Shown here: positions 34,175 to 43,185 of the stretch, one piece after another | How positions within the stretch are numbered: position 1 is the stretch's first letter | Layout: each line of letters opens with the position of its first letter | Assembly (NCBI GenBank): GCA_017410065.1 | Contig: JAFQRL010000007.1 | Span: 1-55,242, forward strand | Length of the DNA stretch: 55,242 nt | Origin: Clostridia bacterium | GTDB lineage: Bacteria > Bacillota > Clostridia > Oscillospirales > CAG-272 | Direction: 5' to 3' | Program-made: the position numbers and the translations under genes | The notes under the pieces: model-generated | What the model saw: only the letters and a program-made list of their open reading frames with translations | What the model was told of the DNA's origin: nothing | Database searches by the model: none

Positions 34175-35668
34175 TTATTTTATGGTCGAAAGAGCAAACT
34201 CCAGTACCGCGTGGGGCATATCATCCTTGCGGATAACGTCAAGATGAATGGGCTCCTTGGTGAGGACTCTGCGAAGGGGCTCGGGCATCTTAACGCCTGT
34301 GAGCTCCTCAAGCATTGCGGGAGCTTCAAGATCGCTCTCGGGGCGCTCGTCCTTAAGGGACCTGTAAACGTCTGCCGCAAACTTATATGGAGACGCCGTG
34401 GAAACAACCAGCATAGGAGTCTTGCTCTTTGCATCCTTCATATATCTTTCGGCGGCGGAGACCGCAACCGAGGTGTGAGTGTCTATAAGCTGCTTGACAT
34501 TCTCGTAAGTGCGCTTAACGCAAGCCATACATTCCTCCTCGTCGGTGTAGTAACCGACAAAGGTCTCGTTTATCTTGGCAAGCTCCTCCTTTTTAAGCTT
34601 ATACTTGCCGTCTCTTGCGAGTGCCGCCATATATTCAGCGCACTTCTCGGCACCGAGGGTGACAAAAATAAGCCTTTCAAGGTTGGAGGAGATAAGAATA
34701 TCCATAGAGGGGGACATCGTTGCGTGGAATTTGCGGTTTCTGTCGTATTCGCCCGTTTTGAAGAAGTCGGTGAGCACGTTGTTTTTATTGGAGGCGCACA
34801 CCATTTTACCGATAGGAAGTCCCATCAGCTTTGCAACGTAGCCTGCAAAGATATTGCCGAAGTTGCCTGTGGGAACGCAAACGTCAAGCTTGTCTCCAAG
34901 CTCGATAACACCGCGCGCATAAAGATCGCAGTACGCGGAAATATAGTAAACTATCTGGGGAACGAGCCTGCCCCAGTTGATGGAATTCGCGCTTGAAAGG
35001 AACACGCCGCCCCGATCAAGCTTCTTTGCGAAATCGGCATCCGAGAAGATCTTTTTCACGCCGTTCTGAGCATCGTCAAAATTGCCGACGATACCAACGA
35101 CGGAAACGTTGTCTCCCTCCTGGGACTGCATCTGCCTTTTCTGCACGCTGCTGACACCGTCGATAGGGTAGAATACCTTGATCCTCGTGCCTTCAATGTT
35201 CTTGTAGCCCTCAAGGGCTGCCTTGCCTGTGTCTCCCGAGGTGGCAACGAGAATAAGAGCCTCTCTCTCCTCGCCGCACTTTCTGAGAGCGCGAACGAAA
35301 AGCCTGGGCATAATCTGGAGAGCCATATCCTTGAAGGCGGAGGTTGGTCCGTGCCAGAGCTCAAGCATATATCTGCCGCCGTCAAGAGCGGTGATGGGAG
35401 CCGCGGAGGGGATAAACTTATCCTCGGCGTATGCCCCGCGGGCATCCTCAAGAAGCTCCTCCTCGGAGTAATCGGTTAAAAAGAGCGAAAGCACCTTGGC
35501 TGCTCTTTCGGGGTATGAAAGGGAAGATAACGATCTTATATAATCAAGATCGATCTCGGGTATGCTCTCGGGCATATAAAGACCGCCGTCCTCGGCAAGT
35601 CCCTTTTTGATAGCCATAGCGGAGCTAACGCCCGTATTGTCAAATCCTCTTGTGCTGATGTAATTCAT
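34175..35668 (-). CDS. thrC: Threonine synthase
   Basis: ThrC is a PLP enzyme that converts O-phosphohomoserine to threonine. The 497 residues start with the family signature YISTRGFDNTGVSSAMAIKKGLAEDGGLYMP, and the PLP lysine is K113 in HGPTSAFKDMALQ. ATSGDTGKAAL binds the PLP phosphate. Length and N-terminus place it in the long bacterial class. Its start is 87 bp after yraN, on the same strand, with a GAGGA ribosome-binding site. Confidence 0.96.
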   Translation of the reverse strand: MNYISTRGFDNTGVSSAMAIKKGLAEDGGLYMPESIPEIDLDYIRSLSSLSYPERAAKVLSLFLTDYSEEELLEDARGAYAEDKFIPSAAPITALDGGRYMLELWHGPTSAFKDMALQIMPRLFVRALRKCGEEREALILVATSGDTGKAALEGYKNIEGTRIKVFYPIDGVSSVQKRQMQSQEGDNVSVVGIVGNFDDAQNGVKKIFSDADFAKKLDRGGVFLSSANSINWGRLVPQIVYYISAYCDLYARGVIELGDKLDVCVPTGNFGNIFAGYVAKLMGLPIGKMVCASNKNNVLTDFFKTGEYDRNRKFHATMSPSMDILISSNLERLIFVTLGAEKCAEYMAALARDGKYKLKKEELAKINETFVGYYTDEEECMACVKRTYENVKQLIDTHTSVAVSAAERYMKDAKSKTPMLVVSTASPYKFAADVYRSLKDERPESDLEAPAMLEELTGVKMPEPLRRVLTKEPIHLDVIRKDDMPHAVLEFALSTIK

Positions 35669-35755
35669 AAATTTATCCTCAAAAATTTTTATCCTAGTTA
35701 AAAGTAATCAAATGGGGAGGCGTGAAGATCGCCATCATTATCGAACTCTGCATCC

Positions 35756-36181
35756 TCAATATCCTCTTGAAAAGGCGTCCGATCTATCAAACGCACCGAC
35801 AAGATGCTTTATCTCCGATATCCTGCGTCGTCCGCCCGAGTCCTCAACGAGGACCTCGATAACATCAAGCCTCAGCTGATAGCCTCTGCCGTAATACGCA
35901 CCGTAAAACGCGGCACATCTCGCAAGCTTTCTTTGCTTTTCCTTCGTGACCGCCGAGGCGGGGCGTGCCTCAAGAGGGCTTTCCTTGCCCACCGTGCGCG
36001 TTTTGACCTCAACGAATGCCATAACCTTTTTATCACAGCATATTATATCGATCTCGCCCTCGTCCGAAACGTAGTTTCTTTCCAGGATCTTATAGCCTGC
36101 ACGGCGAAGAAATTTTGCCGCCGCAGCCTCACCGAAGTTTCCAAGTGTGCGCTTCTCGGTTTTGATCTTAAGTATATTCAT
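35756..36181 (-). CDS. yraN: YraN family (UPF0102) predicted endonuclease-like protein
   Basis: The 141-residue protein begins GNFGEAAAAKFLRRAGYKILERNY and has the nuclease-like GEIDIICCDKKVMAFVEVKTR core (E, D and ExK acids), as in Holliday-junction-resolvase-like folds. Activity is not established for the family. It follows rnhB by 10 bp, the standard neighbour order in Bacillota. Confidence 0.92.
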   Translation of the reverse strand: MNILKIKTEKRTLGNFGEAAAAKFLRRAGYKILERNYVSDEGEIDIICCDKKVMAFVEVKTRTVGKESPLEARPASAVTKEKQRKLARCAAFYGAYYGRGYQLRLDVIEVLVEDSGGRRRISEIKHLVGAFDRSDAFSRGY

Positions 36182-36191
36182 TCGGCGTTAT

Positions 36192-36806
36192 TTATTCCTT
36201 ATCAAGGAATTTCAAAAAGCTTTTTCTGTATATGGGAGCTACGCCGTGAACTCTCACCGCCTCCATATGCTCTGCCGTGGGGTAGCCCTTGTGCTTTGCA
36301 ATGTTGTATTCGGGATAAAGCTTGTGAAGCTCTGCGCACTGCCTGTCCCTCGTTACCTTGGCAAGCACGGATGCCGCCGCTATGGAATAGGAGAGGGAGT
36401 CGCCCTTCACAACGGTTTCGGTTGGGATAGTGAAGCCGCGGGAGCAGTTGCCGTCTATCAGGGCAAAGTCCGCAGGGCAGGGAAGTGCCTCGACCGCGCG
36501 CCTCATTGCAAGCATAGATGCGTTGAGAATGTTTATTTCGTCTATCTCCTCGGGGCTTGCCTCTGCAATTGCGTATGCTACCGCACGCTCCTTGATGATA
36601 TCAAAAAGCTTTTCGCGCTTTTTCTCCGTGAGCTTTTTTGAGTCGTTCAGTCCCTCAATGATCTCGCCTCGGGGCAGAATTACCGCCGCCGCCACAACGG
36701 GACCGCAAAGAGGTCCGCGACCCGCCTCGTCACAGCCGCAAACTGCGGTGTAGCCCTCGGAATAGTGCTTTTCCTCGTATTCAAATCCTGGCATAGTATT
36801 CTCCAA
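36192..36806 (-). CDS. rnhB: Ribonuclease HII
   Basis: RNase HII removes ribonucleotides and RNA primers from DNA. The 204 residues contain the signature CGCDEAGRGPLCGPVVAAAV (about 19-38) with the first two catalytic acids, LNDSKKLTEKKRE, and the later ALIDGNC and AAASVLAKVTRDR segments. Length is normal. It lies between rbgA and yraN. Confidence 0.96.
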   Translation of the reverse strand: MENTMPGFEYEEKHYSEGYTAVCGCDEAGRGPLCGPVVAAAVILPRGEIIEGLNDSKKLTEKKREKLFDIIKERAVAYAIAEASPEEIDEINILNASMLAMRRAVEALPCPADFALIDGNCSRGFTIPTETVVKGDSLSYSIAAASVLAKVTRDRQCAELHKLYPEYNIAKHKGYPTAEHMEAVRVHGVAPIYRKSFLKFLDKE

Positions 36807-36871
36807 AATTTATTATAATTTAGGTTTCGCGGTGAGAGATCAAAGCTCCTCCGCGCTCGGGCTCTCGCCGA

Positions 36872-37735
36872 TCACCTCGGCATCTCAAGGGATATTCTGC
36901 CGATCTTACCGCCGCGGAATTCATCCAGAAGCACCGTGGCGCATCTTTCGTGATTTATCGCGCCGCCGCTCATAAGGAAGCCGCGCTTTTTTCCAACGAG
37001 CTCGAAAAGATCGTAGCTGTCAAGCCCCTCGACCTCATCCCGCGTGAGCTTATACCTCGCCATAAATTCATCGGGAGCACATTCCATAAGACGGGCGCAA
37101 AGGAGCATCGCTATCTCCTCCGTATCAAGTATTGCATCTCTTATAGCTCCCGTGATAGCCAGGTTTTCTCCAACCCTCTCGTCCTCAAACTTCGGCCAGA
37201 GAACGCCTGGCATATCAAGCAGATCAAGGCCTATGCCCGTTGGCACCCATTGCTTCGTCATAGTTACGCCGGGTCTATCCTCGACTCTCGCCTTTTTTGA
37301 GCCCGCAATGCGGTTGATAAGAGAGGATTTTCCAACGTTCGGAATACCGACTATCATTGATTTGAGCCTTCTGCCCGACATACCCTTTTGCTTGTATCTT
37401 TCAATTTTATCCGCAAGCGCGTGCTTCACCGCCGCCTCAAGCGCATCAATGCCGAAGCCTGTTGTGGAATCTATAAGCACCGCTCTTGTGCCCTCGCTTG
37501 CAAATTTTTCAACCCAAGCCGCAGAGATCTTGGGATCCGCAAGGGTAGCCTTCGTCATAACCGTGATGCGAGGCTTATCGCCAACAAGCTCCTTGATCTC
37601 GGGATTCTTTGAGCTATACGGTATTCTGGAATCGATAAGCTCCAGCACGATATCCACCTCGGAGAGTGCCTCGCGCATAAGCCTTTTTGTTTTCGCCATA
37701 TGCCCGGGGAACCATTGTATTGGATTTTTTGCCAT
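36872..37735 (-). CDS. rbgA: Ribosome biogenesis GTPase RbgA (YlqF)
   Basis: RbgA is a circularly permuted GTPase needed for a late step of 50S assembly. The 287 residues start IQWFPGHMAKTKR. The G4 motif TKATL precedes the G1 P-loop GIPNVGKSS (about 128-136), then RPGVTMTKQWV (switch I) and DMPGVLWP (G3). A C-terminal domain follows. Ribosome-binding site AAGGAG. It lies between lepB and rnhB as in Bacillus. Confidence 0.96.
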   Translation of the reverse strand: MAKNPIQWFPGHMAKTKRLMREALSEVDIVLELIDSRIPYSSKNPEIKELVGDKPRITVMTKATLADPKISAAWVEKFASEGTRAVLIDSTTGFGIDALEAAVKHALADKIERYKQKGMSGRRLKSMIVGIPNVGKSSLINRIAGSKKARVEDRPGVTMTKQWVPTGIGLDLLDMPGVLWPKFEDERVGENLAITGAIRDAILDTEEIAMLLCARLMECAPDEFMARYKLTRDEVEGLDSYDLFELVGKKRGFLMSGGAINHERCATVLLDEFRGGKIGRISLEMPR

Positions 37736-37817
37736 ACCGAAGCTCCTTTCCTTTGTTGCTTTTTATCTTTAAAAAAAATTCTGAAATTGATCTTTTTAAA
37801 ACTAAAGTTTTAACAGG

Positions 37818-39596
37818 CTATTTGACCTGCCCGAATACCTCAAAGGGCCACACTCGGAAAAGAACCTTTCCAAGCACCGAATCAACACTCACAGGTCCAA
37901 AGTCCTCGGAGTCGTCCGAAACGTTTCTGTGGTCTCCAAGCACGAAGATCTCGCCCTTGCCGACATACCAGGTGTTCTCCTTGTAGGAGTGGGGAAGGTC
38001 CTCGTAGATATATTTTTCGGTCAGCTTCTTGCCGTTAACGTAAACGTCTCCGTTGCGCTCGATGGTCACGCGGTCGCCCTCAATGCCGATAACTCTTTTA
38101 ACTATCGCGCCGTCGTGGGCAGATCTGTCGTCAAGCACCACGATATCACCGCGCTTCGGCGTGTAGAGGAAATCGGATATTATCACAACGTCTCTGTCGT
38201 GAAGGGTGTTTTCCATAGACGAGCCGTCTATAACCGAGTGGCGGAAGAAGAATGAGGTGAGAATAATGATCGCCGCAAAGGTGAAGATCAGCATCTCCAC
38301 AAGGTCGAACACTCTGTCGATCCTTCTCGGATGCTCGGGATCGTATTTATTCCTATCGACCCTCTCGCTCTCCTCGTCATCCTCGCCGCCGAAATGCATC
38401 TCAAGCTGCTCTGCCTCGCCTAACTCCTCGTAGAGCTCCTCGCTCTCGTCGTCGTATTCAGGCTCCTCGAACTGCTCGTCATCGGTCTCCTCGCCGTCCT
38501 CAAAGAGGTTGAGCTGCTCGCTCTCCTCCTCGCCGCGAAGGGAAGAAACGTATTCGGTGAGAGATATGGTGGAGAGAGGATCGAAGTCCTCGTCAAATCT
38601 GTTTTTGCTTATTTCAACGAAGCCCTCCTCTATGGGAAGCTCCTCGGGCTCGCCGTTTTCATCCAATGAATTTGCCTCGGGCGTGGTGCTCTCGGCTTCG
38701 CTTTCTGTTAGATCGGCTTCGTCTGCCGTTGCCTCGACCTCGTCGGAGTCTGCCGCCTCTGCTAAAGGCTCGGCTTTGTCTGCCGTTGCCTCTGTCTCGT
38801 CGGAGTCTGCCGCTTCTGCTGAAGGCTCGGCTTCGTCTGCTATCGCCTCGACCTCGTCGGAGCCTGCCGCCTCTGCTAAAGGCTCGACTTCGTCTGCTAT
38901 CGCCTCGACCTCGTCGGAGTCTGCCGTTTCTGCTAAAGGCTCGGTTTTGTCTGCTATCGCCTCGGCACTTATATTTGCCATTTCTGCGGAATTTTCATCG
39001 GCAAGGGAAGATGCGGCAGAAATAGACGTAAGGCAATCCTCGGATATAAGCTCCTCTTCATCCTCGGGCTCGGTGACGTCCTCCGTTACAACGTATTCGG
39101 AGATATCGTCAATGTCCTCATCGTCATCTGCGTCGTCGTCATCGGGGGTCGCATCATCCTCGACAGAAAACTCCGACGACTCCTTTGCCGCCTTCAGCAA
39201 CTCCGCCATAATTTCTTTATAATCTCGGAGATAGTCCTCGTATCTTGCCGCCTCCTCGGGGCTTTCGTGAGTATCCTCGATCTCCTCGGGATCGTACATA
39301 AGAAGCTCGGGCTCGACCTCTGCTCGGGGAAGGGCGGCTATTGCCTCTGCCTCGATCCTTGCAAGCTCGGCTTCGCCGATCTCATCAATGGGTGTGAGCC
39401 TTGCCGCCTCGTCCTCATCTGGCACAAGAGCGAAAAGATCCTGCTCGGAGAAGTCTGCGGTTACGGTGGTATCCTTAACCTCGCCAGGCTTCTTCGTTCT
39501 CTTTTTGGTGACGGTATTGCCGTCTTTGGTGGTTTTCTTTTTCGCTCCGTCGGCTTTCGCTTCGGCAGAGGACTTTGCTTTTTTCTTTTCAGCCAT
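37818..39596 (-). CDS. lepB: Type I signal peptidase with a very long acidic repeat N-terminus
   Basis: The catalytic part is at the C-terminus (about 430-592): a transmembrane helix LVEMLIFTFAAIIILTSFF, then Ser in DGSSMENTL, the PKRGDIVVL box, Lys in IVKRVIGIEGD, and the GDHRNVSDDSEDFG box. This is the prokaryotic Ser/Lys class, not the SipW Ser/His class. Most unusual are the first 420 residues: a lysine/alanine-rich start followed by a highly acidic stretch. It contains about four 19-residue repeats built on ADEVEPLAEAADSDEVEAI. With one membrane helix this arm should face the cytosol. The start at 39596 follows AGGAGG. Ordinary signal peptidases have under 250 residues. Confidence 0.9.
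   Translation of the reverse strand: MAEKKKAKSSAEAKADGAKKKTTKDGNTVTKKRTKKPGEVKDTTVTADFSEQDLFALVPDEDEAARLTPIDEIGEAELARIEAEAIAALPRAEVEPELLMYDPEEIEDTHESPEEAARYEDYLRDYKEIMAELLKAAKESSEFSVEDDATPDDDDADDDEDIDDISEYVVTEDVTEPEDEEELISEDCLTSISAASSLADENSAEMANISAEAIADKTEPLAETADSDEVEAIADEVEPLAEAAGSDEVEAIADEAEPSAEAADSDETEATADKAEPLAEAADSDEVEATADEADLTESEAESTTPEANSLDENGEPEELPIEEGFVEISKNRFDEDFDPLSTISLTEYVSSLRGEEESEQLNLFEDGEETDDEQFEEPEYDDESEELYEELGEAEQLEMHFGGEDDEESERVDRNKYDPEHPRRIDRVFDLVEMLIFTFAAIIILTSFFFRHSVIDGSSMENTLHDRDVVIISDFLYTPKRGDIVVLDDRSAHDGAIVKRVIGIEGDRVTIERNGDVYVNGKKLTEKYIYEDLPHSYKENTWYVGKGEIFVLGDHRNVSDDSEDFGPVSVDSVLGKVLFRVWPFEVFGQVK
38710..38960. repeat. About 57-bp in-frame tandem repeats in lepB
   Basis: Four near-identical units encode ADxxEPLAEAADSDEVEA-type 19-mers. 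They are slightly diverged at single codons. Copy number probably varies between strains. Confidence 0.8.
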
Positions 39597-39632
39597 ACTA
39601 TACCGCACCTCCTAAAAAATAACTCTCTTTAC

Positions 39633-39661
39633 ATTTTATCACAAAAACAGATAAAATACAA
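39633..39661 (-). promoter_or_regulatory. Promoter upstream of lepB
   Basis: Leftward TTGTAT (39656-39661) and TAAAAT (39633-39638), 17 bp apart, about 37 bp before lepB. Confidence 0.6.
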
Positions 39662-39711
39662 TATATTTAATAAAAAATTTAAAAAGTTTAAAAGGTAACG
39701 CGGTTTGCAAT

Positions 39712-39742
39712 AAAAAAGAGTCGGCGAGGTGATATCGCCGAC
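39712..39742 (-). terminator. Terminator after the 753-residue unassigned gene
   Basis: GTCGGCGA and TCGCCGAC form an 8-bp stem with a 7-nt loop. Leftward it is followed by TCTTTTTT. It separates that gene from lepB. Confidence 0.85.
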
Positions 39743-39775
39743 CCGAAGATCAAATAAAAAACCAATAAAACAAAA

Positions 39776-42037
39776 TCACTTGAATGAGACAGTAACCTCG
39801 GAAAGACCGCTCTTAAGCTTGATAACGTTGCCCGAAATGCTCTCGATCGCTTCTGCGCCACATCTTATATCATCAAGGGTCAAGGACTCTCTGTCTCTGA
39901 TATGAAGCTCACAGCCCTCGGGCGAGAGACCGCTGAATCTCACGGTGATGCTCACACCGTCGGATAGGATATCGACCTTGCCGCCCGAATAGCCGACACC
40001 AATAGCCTCAAAGCCTTCCTTGTACCAAGCCTTTGGCAAAGCGGAAAGCAGCCTCAGACCGCCCCTCATCGGCTCGTATGCAAGCATCCAGCCTATCATA
40101 CAGGGAGAGGTGAGCAGGGAGGGGAGACAATCGTGTGCGCTCACTCTTCCAAAGAGCTTGACCTGCTCGTAGTAGCAGAGCCTTTCGCGGTTGCCGTGAA
40201 GCTCGGTGTGTGAGTAGAGGAGAAGAAGATATTTATCTATCCTTCCGGTTTCAATAAGAAATCTTGCATGGTGGAGCACAGGCCAGTTGTCTATCCAGGT
40301 GCGGAAGCGGGTCATACCGAGCACCTCGCCGCCAAGCGACTCTCGGAGCGCCTCCGCTCCGTTTGCCAGCTCCTCGGGAAGAAGCATTGCGGAAAGGGAT
40401 TCGGGATAGTATCTGTAATTTGCGTAGCAGTTCTCCGTAACGTCCTGCCCCACGGATTTCTGATCACCTCTTGAGATGCTCGCCTTCATATATTCCGCAT
40501 ATTCCTCCTCGCCCATTGGAGCAAAGGTATCCTTGCAGTTCGAAAGGGTGTGAGGTGTGGCGGTGTAATCAAATCTGAAGGGAGGAAGTGTGCCAAATCT
40601 CTCGTCCTTAACCGAAAGCTCGCGGAGAAGCTCGCTTGTGTTCTGCCAAATAATATCCGCCATTTCCGAATATTTTTCGCCATCGTTCAAGCCGAGCCTT
40701 GAGATTATCGAGGCAAGAGCGCGAAGTCCTCTGACAGACCAGAGATTGTTGTTAAGATATACGTGAACGCGGCTGTTCGTGTCTGCCTCCGCACACATCT
40801 TAACAAGCACTCTTCCGCCGAATTCGGGGCAAGGAACGCAATGAGCAAGGATGATATTTCCCATTCCGCAAAGCCTCGATATGCGTTGCTCGTTATAGCT
40901 TCTTATGCCGAGCTTGTCAAAGTATCTCTCCGCAAGGAAAAGCAAGCAGGAGTATTCGGTTGCGGACGCGCCCGAATTAAGCGCGCGACCCTGACGGTAT
41001 ACTATCCTTCCTTCATCCGTTGTGGCATAATCCACAAGATACTCAAAAACGCTTCTCGCCCAGTTTTCTCTGCCGAGCACGCAGGCGGTCTCAATAAGCC
41101 AGATGTAATTTGGAGGGAAGTTATCGTGAATTTCCTTGCCGTAATATTTGTGTCCGTAATGAGGTCTGTTTGCCGTGCAGGTCACAGCCGCAGCAGCCAT
41201 AGCGCCTCTTGCCACCCGTTCAAGTCTCTTTTCGGGAAGCGAAAGCGAGGTGCCGCGCTTTGCAAATTTGACCCAATAAGCCACGGTATCCGCAAAGGCT
41301 TCGATTATAATATGATCGGGTGCGTGCTTTGTAAATTCAACTATAAGCTGATCCGCGCTGAAGGTCGCCGAGCCCTTGACCGCCTCGGGAAGCTCATATA
41401 TAAGCTCCACCTCTTTATATTCATAGGTAAGGTCGCAAAGCTCCTTGCCTGTGTAGAATTTCTTTCTTATCCAAAGGATAGGATCACGTCCGCTGTCGCC
41501 TGGCTCAATGAAATAAATGATTTCAATGGTGCGCCCGCCAACCGTGTAAACGTTGATAAGCACAGGGATCTCCTCGCCAAGCATTATCTGCTTCGGCATA
41601 ATACCCTCAAGCTCGGGATGATCGCACCAAGGCATATAATCGGGCTCCGCCTCTCCGCCGATATCTCTGCCCGAAAGCTGGCGATAAACCGCGCCGCGGG
41701 TATCAACGGTCATATTGGAATGGCTCGCAGGTCCGCCGATGAAGCTGTATGCATTCTCGGTGATCCTTGGTAAGGCGCCGATAACGTCGGAATAATCCAC
41801 CTCGCCGTCCTTCATAAGAGCCTTGCCGAGAATATCCGTGCCCGATGCCTGCACCTCCTCCAAGGTATAGCCAAGATAAGGAGGCTTGATAGCCTCGGCA
41901 TCATTATTTACAGAGTACATAGGCAGGACCCAAACGTCTCCGCCCTCCGCATATTCAAGCCACCAACGCTCGCCGTCAAAGTGCTCCGTAAGAATACCGC
42001 CCGATATTCTTTTGTATTCAAAGGTCTTGAAATTCAT
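39776..42037 (-). CDS. Large cytoplasmic protein, possible six-hairpin glycosidase, unassigned
   Basis: I do not recognise this 753-residue protein. It has no signal peptide. Residues 1-270 look like beta sandwich, with DTRGAVYRQLSGRDIGGE and PWCDHPELEGIMP as possible features. Residues 300-640 look mainly helical, with VTCTANRPHYGHKYYGKEIHDNFPPNY, YRQGRALNSGASATEYS and a later YATPHTLSNCKD, suggesting an (alpha/alpha)6 toroid such as GH-type six-hairpin enzymes. The last 80 residues return to beta with FSGLSPEGCELHIRD. Catalytic residues cannot be named. AAGGAG precedes the ATG at 42037. A leader with promoter and terminator hairpin precedes it. A sugar-degrading role is a guess from fold impression. 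Confidence 0.55.
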   Translation of the reverse strand: MNFKTFEYKRISGGILTEHFDGERWWLEYAEGGDVWVLPMYSVNNDAEAIKPPYLGYTLEEVQASGTDILGKALMKDGEVDYSDVIGALPRITENAYSFIGGPASHSNMTVDTRGAVYRQLSGRDIGGEAEPDYMPWCDHPELEGIMPKQIMLGEEIPVLINVYTVGGRTIEIIYFIEPGDSGRDPILWIRKKFYTGKELCDLTYEYKEVELIYELPEAVKGSATFSADQLIVEFTKHAPDHIIIEAFADTVAYWVKFAKRGTSLSLPEKRLERVARGAMAAAAVTCTANRPHYGHKYYGKEIHDNFPPNYIWLIETACVLGRENWARSVFEYLVDYATTDEGRIVYRQGRALNSGASATEYSCLLFLAERYFDKLGIRSYNEQRISRLCGMGNIILAHCVPCPEFGGRVLVKMCAEADTNSRVHVYLNNNLWSVRGLRALASIISRLGLNDGEKYSEMADIIWQNTSELLRELSVKDERFGTLPPFRFDYTATPHTLSNCKDTFAPMGEEEYAEYMKASISRGDQKSVGQDVTENCYANYRYYPESLSAMLLPEELANGAEALRESLGGEVLGMTRFRTWIDNWPVLHHARFLIETGRIDKYLLLLYSHTELHGNRERLCYYEQVKLFGRVSAHDCLPSLLTSPCMIGWMLAYEPMRGGLRLLSALPKAWYKEGFEAIGVGYSGGKVDILSDGVSITVRFSGLSPEGCELHIRDRESLTLDDIRCGAEAIESISGNVIKLKSGLSEVTVSFK

Positions 42038-42084
42038 TTTTCCATCTCCTTGACTGGGAATATTAAAGGGCAGGGTATCTGCCA

Positions 42085-42110
42085 ATAAAAAAGCCCCAAT
42101 GAGGGGCTTT
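42085..42110 (-). terminator. Terminator hairpin in the leader of the 753-residue gene
   Basis: Leftward AAAGCCCC-TCATT-GGGGCTTT followed by TTT. It lies after the promoter at 42173-42202 and before the gene. The first transcribed bases (GGGCTTT, 42160-42166) can pair with its AAAGCCC arm, so it may be an attenuator. It could also simply end the rsmI transcript. Confidence 0.65.
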
Positions 42111-42172
42111 AAGAAATATATCCGAAGCAGAACAGACGACCAAGCATACCAGAGTCGCCAAAGCCCAAACCT

Positions 42173-42202
42173 ATGATAGCATAAGTTCGGGAGGGTTGTC
42201 AA
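42173..42202 (-). promoter_or_regulatory. Promoter for the 753-residue gene
   Basis: Leftward TTGACA (42197-42202) and TATCAT (42173-42178) with 18-bp spacing. It lies downstream of the rsmI stop, so the gene has its own transcript. Confidence 0.7.
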
Positions 42203-42322
42203 TGTAAAATCGACCGAAAGTATGTAAAATAGTCTTAAAAGTAAGAAAATTTTACAGATTATTATGAAATTTTTTTGAGGCTTTTATCGGATAAGCTCGG
42301 AGATAAACGATCTGTGAGAAAT

Positions 42323-43183
42323 TTATTGGTTGAGGAGCTTATAAAGCTCGGATTTCGTCATCTTTCTATCCTTAGCCGCAGCCTTTATCGCATCCATTCT
42401 GCCAAGACCTGCCGAAATATAATGCTCAACGTGCTCCTCGGGAGAAAGAGCGCAAAGCTCCCCTGAGCCGTCGTTTGACTGCTCACCCTCGCCGCCCTCA
42501 ACGATAAGCACGTATTCGCCCCTGGGCTCGCGTACCGAATAAGCTTCAACGGCATCGGATAGAGTGGTTCTTTCAACCTCCTCGTTAAGCTTCGTCAGCT
42601 CTCTGCAAAGAGAAATGCGCCGCTCTCCGCCAAAGGAGGAAAGCATATCCTCAAGGGTTGCCCTCAGCTTGTGAGGTGCTTCGTAAAATATCATAGTGCG
42701 AGCCTCGCCCTTAAGGCTATCAAGCATTTTTCTTCGCTCGCCCTTATTCGCCGAAAGAAAGCCCTCAAAGGCGAATCTTCTCGTGGAAAGCCCCGAAAGC
42801 GCAAGGGCACAAACAGCGGCGCAAGCACCCGGCACCACCGAAACGGGTATTCCCGATTGAGCGCAAAGCCGCACCACGTCCTCCCCGGGATCGGAGATGG
42901 CGGGCATACCCGCATCTGTGATAAGAGCACAGGATTCTCCCGAAAGAAGTCTTGCGCAAAGCCGCTCACCGCTCGCTCTTTTATTATGCTCGTGATAGCT
43001 CACAAGCTCCTTGTGCTGAATTCCGAGGGCAGAGAGGAGCCTTGCGGAGTTTCGCGTGTCCTCCGCGGCAATAAAATCCACCTCGGAGAGCACCTTAACG
43101 GCTCTCTCGGATATATCGGCAAGATTGCCTATCGGCGTTCCAACAAGATAGAGAACACCGCCCAAAACCTTGTTTTTTTCCAT
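42323..43183 (-). CDS. rsmI: 16S rRNA (cytidine1402-2'-O)-methyltransferase
   Basis: RsmI methylates C1402 of 16S rRNA. The 286-residue protein starts YLVGTPIGNLADISERAV and continues AAEDTRNSARLL, SYHEHNKR and VPGACAAVCALALSGL, the SAM-binding signature of this tetrapyrrole-methylase-type fold. It is last in the holB-ricT-fdx-trmN6-rsmI cluster, 2 bp after trmN6. Length is standard. Confidence 0.96.
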   Translation of the reverse strand: MEKNKVLGGVLYLVGTPIGNLADISERAVKVLSEVDFIAAEDTRNSARLLSALGIQHKELVSYHEHNKRASGERLCARLLSGESCALITDAGMPAISDPGEDVVRLCAQSGIPVSVVPGACAAVCALALSGLSTRRFAFEGFLSANKGERRKMLDSLKGEARTMIFYEAPHKLRATLEDMLSSFGGERRISLCRELTKLNEEVERTTLSDAVEAYSVREPRGEYVLIVEGGEGEQSNDGSGELCALSPEEHVEHYISAGLGRMDAIKAAAKDRKMTKSELYKLLNQ

Positions 43184-43185
43184 AC

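Noticed and set aside
37818..39596. Frameshift fusion explaining the long lepB N-terminus
   Set aside because: The frame is open throughout, has a single good start site with AGGAGG, and the acidic repeats are in frame with the membrane helix.
40763..41773. 336-codon rightward frame inside the 753-residue gene
   Set aside because: The leftward frame is longer, has a good ribosome-binding site, promoter and terminator; the rightward frame has none.
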